6,903 bases of DNA from Clostridiales bacterium (GTDB lineage: Bacteria; Bacillota; Sulfobacillia; UBA995; UBA9673), in assembly GCA_003541445.1 (NCBI GenBank), contig DPMO01000098.1, positions 1 through 6,903 on the forward strand, written 5' to 3'. Below, one piece after another: positions 4,532 through 6,903 of the stretch. The stretch's first letter is position 1. Each line of letters opens with the position of its first letter. The notes under the pieces were generated by a model. That model saw only the letters and a list, made by a program, of their open reading frames with translations, was not told where the DNA came from and ran no database searches. A program made the translations under genes and the position numbers.

Positions 4532-5722
4532 ATGAGGAAGAGGACGTTCTCCAGGCTCTTGGCCTGTCTCGTGGTCCTGTCGGTCGTCATGGCCTTTTCG
4601 GCTGTTCCCGTCCTCGCCGAGGACGGAGTGAGCGACCCGGGCACCGAGGCCGCGACAGACGGCACGGATGCAGGGACGGATGACGGCTCCGACGACGGGC
4701 CAGGCGACGGCGCTACTGACGCCACGGACGACGGAGCCGCGGATGGGACGACGGATGAAGGCTCAGAGGACGGCACCGACCCCGGCGCGGGCGACGGCTC
4801 GGACGAGGGCACCGGTGATGGTGCCGACGAGGGAGACGAACCTGAGCCGGTACCGTTCACGGCCTCCGGGGTTGTCGTCGCCTACGAACTGCCGGGGGTC
4901 GTGTCGACCGCGGATACCGCGGACTCGGACGAGGAGCCCGCGGACCAGGAGGCCGGCGAGGGCGAGGAAGAGCCTGCCGAGGAGGCCGAAGGAGAGCCTG
5001 CGAACGACGACGGGTCCACGGACGGCCAAGACTCTGACGAGGCGGAGCCTGCGGAGGAGGACGGCACGACCGGAGAGGAAGGGGACGGGACCGGCGAATC
5101 CGAACAGGACGAGGCCACGGAGGAGCCCGCCGAGGGCCGTGAAGAGCCCGTGAGCCAGGGTCCGTTCATCACCCTGGTCAACGAGGAAGGCGAGTTCACC
5201 TTCCCGGTCGCCGAGACCTTCGTCATCGAGGCCCCTCAGACGGAGACAGGGGAGTACATCCTGAACGCCGGTGACCTCGCCGAGGTCAGCGGTGTCGACA
5301 GGGTTGTCGACCACATCGTCGTCACTCCGGCCCAGGGCGGCACGCGGAGCCTGAACGCGGCCGTGCCGGGGACGGTGGTCGCCGTCTCCCCCACGGACAT
5401 CGTCGTCCAGGCGTGCGACGGCTTCACGTACTCGTTCGTCATAACTGAGACGACCAGTGTGTACGCCGGGCCTTTGAGCCTGGGCGTCGAGGACATTTCC
5501 GTCGGCGACCAGGTCGTGGTGAAGGGTGACGGAACCGGCGGTGCGCGGTGGGTCAGGCTGACCGGACCGTCGGTCAAGGCCGTCCGGGACCAGTTCCGCG
5601 AGCGTGCCGGCGGGTTCGGGGCCGTGTCCGAAGATGACGACCAAGGCGGCCGTGGCCCTGGGAAAGGCAAGGGGCGCGGCAGGGGACGCGGCATCGGCAA
5701 GGGTCGCGGGCCCCGGTGGTAG
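4532..5722 (+). CDS. Secreted, extremely acidic protein with two small beta modules and a Gly/Arg/Lys tail
   Basis: I recognise no named family for this 396-residue protein. Residues 1-29 are a signal peptide (basic MRKR start, hydrophobic core, SAVPVLA before E30). Residues 30-108 are an Asp/Gly/Thr-rich, low-complexity, presumably disordered stretch. PFTASGVVVAYELPG (109-122) looks like a beta strand. Residues 129-206 are a second, Glu/Pro-rich acidic stretch. There is no Lys or Arg from residue 9 to 202. From 209 on there are two beta-rich segments. About 211-266 contains FITLVNEEGEFTFPVAETFVI and DLAEVSG; about 278-346 contains GTVVAVSPTDIVVQ and SVGDQVVVKGDG. Both resemble small OB-like modules such as DUF5666. 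The end (371-396) alternates Gly with nine basic residues (GKGKGRGRGRG type). The start is ATG at 4532 with AAAGGGGGTG five bases before. No SLH, LPxTG or transmembrane anchor is present, so it is probably released or held by charge. Low-complexity acidic DNA makes indels likely between strains. Confidence 0.85.
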   Translation: MRKRTFSRLLACLVVLSVVMAFSAVPVLAEDGVSDPGTEAATDGTDAGTDDGSDDGPGDGATDATDDGAADGTTDEGSEDGTDPGAGDGSDEGTGDGADEGDEPEPVPFTASGVVVAYELPGVVSTADTADSDEEPADQEAGEGEEEPAEEAEGEPANDDGSTDGQDSDEAEPAEEDGTTGEEGDGTGESEQDEATEEPAEGREEPVSQGPFITLVNEEGEFTFPVAETFVIEAPQTETGEYILNAGDLAEVSGVDRVVDHIVVTPAQGGTRSLNAAVPGTVVAVSPTDIVVQACDGFTYSFVITETTSVYAGPLSLGVEDISVGDQVVVKGDGTGGARWVRLTGPSVKAVRDQFRERAGGFGAVSEDDDQGGRGPGKGKGRGRGRGIGKGRGPRW

Positions 5723-5749
5723 GCCCCGGTGTGTCTTGAGAGACGGTCG

Positions 5750-5788
5750 GGCAGGTGGTGACAGGCATGACGCCTGTCACCACCTGCC
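5750..5788 (+). terminator. Strong hairpin terminator after the secreted protein gene
   Basis: GGCAGGTGGTGACAGGC (5750-5766) and GCCTGTCACCACCTGCC (5772-5788) form a perfect 17-bp stem with a 5-nt ATGAC loop. It lies 27 bases after the stop at 5722, and TCGTGTTTCC follows. The T tract is short but the stem is very stable, so a rho-independent terminator is likely. It lies about 100 bases upstream of the Crp/Fnr gene and insulates that unit. Confidence 0.72.
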
Positions 5789-5844
5789 TCGTGTTTCCCC
5801 GTGAGGCTGCCGCGGGTGCGTCTCCCATGAGGCCGGGCATTTTG

Positions 5845-5858
5845 GTAGTCTAGATTAC
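5845..5858. promoter_or_regulatory. Near-perfect palindrome upstream of the Crp/Fnr gene
   Basis: GTAGTCTAGATTAC equals its reverse complement at 12 of 14 positions and is centred on TCTAGA, about 36 bp upstream of the start. It lies in the only AT-rich stretch of this intergenic region (TTTTGGTAGTCTAGATTAC) and includes a possible -10, TAGATT (5851-5856); no good -35 is seen. It may be the promoter and an autoregulatory site. It does not match the E. coli CRP (TGTGA-N6-TCACA) or FNR (TTGAT-N4-ATCAA) consensus. Confidence 0.4.
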
Positions 5859-5887
5859 GGACATCGCGCGGACGCGGAGAGTAACCT

Positions 5888-6571
5888 TTGCTCGAGGTGG
5901 ACCTCTTGGACACCACTGCGCGACCCCGCCGGCTGACGTGGGACAGCATCTTCCACCAGGCCGGAGCCAGGACCTTGGAAGACGGGGAGGTTCTCATCTC
6001 CCCGGCCGAAAGACCGACACGCCTCTTCTATGTAGAGTCGGGCCGGCTTCGCTGCTCGGTCGTTTCCGAGAACGGCGGCGCCAAGGCCGTCCTGTACTAC
6101 TGGCCGGGAGACCTGTGCGGGGAGACCCTTCTCTTCGAACGCGTGCCGGTCCTTCCGGTCACTGTGACCTCTTACGGCCGGTCTGTCGTCCGCTCCATAG
6201 GCAGGGTGGAGGCCAGGCGGCTGATGGCCATGAACCCGCTCCTCGCCGAGGACCTCCTGGCTTCGATGGCGGCGAAGACGGTCCAGATGGTCGACCATGT
6301 GCGTCAGCTCCGCTTCATGACGGTCGAGGAGCGCGTGGCCGAGTTCCTCTACGGCCTCTACATGCGCATGGCGCGGCACGCGGGTGGGGACGGGGACGGG
6401 GAACTGAAGATAACCCACGACGAGATCGCCGAGTACGTCGGCGCCCACCGCGTTTCCGTCACCGAGGCCCTGAAGAGGTTGGAGAGCTCGGGCGTCGTCC
6501 AGACCGGCCGCGGGCGCATCTTGGTCAAGGACCCGCTGGGCCTCAAGCGCGGCGGGAGGAGGGGGGCGTGA
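5888..6571 (+). CDS. Crp/Fnr family transcriptional regulator
   Basis: This 227-residue protein has the length and order of the family. An N-terminal cyclic-nucleotide-binding-type beta barrel (about 20-115; LFYVESGRLRC at 46-56, YYWPGDLCGETLLF at 70-83) is followed by a dimerisation helix (about 116-150). A C-terminal winged helix-turn-helix ends it (about 172-215; KITHDEIAEYVGAHRVSVTEALKRL). The recognition helix is near 187-198. The phosphate-binding Arg-Ser pair of cAMP-binding CRP after GE is absent, so cAMP is unlikely. The only cysteines are C56 and C77, so it cannot hold an FNR-type four-Cys cluster. The effector is unknown. The start is TTG at 5888, six bases after GGAGAG; GTG 5897 is a weaker alternative. 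The stop overlaps the next gene as GTGA, linking it to the DUF1461 membrane protein. The palindrome at 5845-5858 suggests autoregulation. Confidence 0.92.
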   Translation: MLEVDLLDTTARPRRLTWDSIFHQAGARTLEDGEVLISPAERPTRLFYVESGRLRCSVVSENGGAKAVLYYWPGDLCGETLLFERVPVLPVTVTSYGRSVVRSIGRVEARRLMAMNPLLAEDLLASMAAKTVQMVDHVRQLRFMTVEERVAEFLYGLYMRMARHAGGDGDGELKITHDEIAEYVGAHRVSVTEALKRLESSGVVQTGRGRILVKDPLGLKRGGRRGA

Positions 6572-6903
6572 AGGCCGGAGGCCGGGCCAGGGCCGCCGCC
6601 GCGACCATCCTTGCCGTGGCGGTAGCTATCTCCGCCTTCATCTTTCTCGTCGTTGCCGATATCGAGCTCGTCGCCGGCCGCCTCGAGTTCTACCGCCGGA
6701 GCTTCGTCCGGTCCGGGGCTGTCGAGAAGACCGGGCTGGACGTCGACCAGCTGACCTGGGTGGTCCGGCGGGTCCTCGACTACTCGACCGGCCGCAGGGC
6801 CGACCTGCAGTTCGACCTGGCGGAACTCGACGGTGGGGAGCCGGGTCGTCCGGCCTTCATCCGCCGGGAGCTCGACCACATGCGCGACGTGAGGGCGCTC
6901 TTC
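6568..6903 (+). CDS. TIGR01906/DUF1461 family integral membrane protein, N-terminal part (runs off the window)
   Basis: The frame is open from GTG 6568 to the window edge (112 residues) with no stop. Residues about 8-33 are a hydrophobic segment (AAAATILAVAVAISAFIFLV), probably a signal anchor or first transmembrane helix. The following part carries features of the TIGR01906/DUF1461 membrane family: LEFYRRSF (about 42-49), a TGLDVDQL region followed by LDYSTGR, then FIRRELDHMRDVRALF at the edge. The E-x-x-HM-x-DV pattern is the most typical. Function in the family is unknown. Members usually have several membrane helices, so most of the protein lies beyond the window. The start overlaps the Crp/Fnr stop (GTGA), with GGGAGGAGGGGGG just upstream as a strong ribosome-binding site. 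Co-translation with a regulator suggests a membrane partner or target, which is inference. Confidence 0.8.
   Translation, partial: MKAGGRARAAAATILAVAVAISAFIFLVVADIELVAGRLEFYRRSFVRSGAVEKTGLDVDQLTWVVRRVLDYSTGRRADLQFDLAELDGGEPGRPAFIRRELDHMRDVRALF

Noticed and set aside
4763..5644. Minus-strand open frame of 293 codons opposite the secreted acidic protein
   Set aside because: It arises from the repetitive GC-rich coding strand. The product is Arg/Gly/Leu/Val-rich low complexity, and the opposite strand has a signal peptide, a ribosome-binding site and a terminator.
5888..6571. FNR-type oxygen sensor or CooA-type heme sensor
   Set aside because: There are only two cysteines and no N-terminal cysteine cluster, and I see no convincing heme-ligand arrangement. 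The protein is left as Crp/Fnr family with unknown effector.
1..6903. Mobile elements, CRISPR arrays, toxin-antitoxin or defence genes
   Set aside because: No transposase, integrase, repeat-spacer pattern, paired small toxin-like genes or flanking direct repeats were visible on either strand.

Overview
The window is dense, very GC-rich bacterial DNA. Coding regions have strongly GC-biased third codon positions, GTG and TTG starts are common, and Shine-Dalgarno sites are purine-rich (AGGAGG-like). Three gene junctions use the same 4-bp GTGA stop/start overlap (1444-1447, 2969-2972, 6568-6571). An ECF-type vitamin/metal S component, split glutamate-synthase-like genes, a TIGR01906/DUF1461 membrane protein and a Crp/Fnr regulator together fit a high-GC, probably anaerobic member of the Bacillota (Firmicutes). 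This placement is inference; no rRNA or other phylogenetic marker is present.

Layout. Bases 1-53 (+) are the last 16 codons of a thiolase. A terminator hairpin (141-167) separates it from a convergent two-gene minus-strand operon. That operon encodes a GXGXG-domain protein (2145 to 1444) and an FMN/3Fe-4S glutamate-synthase central-domain protein (1447 to 191). Together these are the synthase and GXGXG parts of a split glutamate synthase, with no glutaminase or ferredoxin gene beside them in the window. A 287-bp divergent region (2146-2432) carries a perfect 10+10-bp inverted repeat and, nearer the plus-strand gene, a run of hairpins.

The plus-strand operon follows: an ECF transporter S component (2433-2972), a SAM-dependent methyltransferase (2969-3661) and a second methyltransferase (3715-4352). 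The second one reads through only if about one base is restored near 3870. A hairpin at 4368-4392 closes the operon. After a structured, unexplained leader (4393-4531) comes a secreted, extremely acidic protein with a Gly/Arg/Lys tail (4532-5722), closed by a 17-bp hairpin terminator. The last unit is a Crp/Fnr-family regulator (5888-6571), preceded by a near-perfect palindrome and overlapping a TIGR01906/DUF1461 membrane protein that runs off the right edge.

Most of the window is ordinary core metabolism and regulation. The parts most worth a second look are the secreted acidic/basic protein with its leader, the ECF-S/methyltransferase pair with the apparent frameshift, and the dyads in the divergent region. 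I see no mobile element, CRISPR array, tRNA or rRNA.
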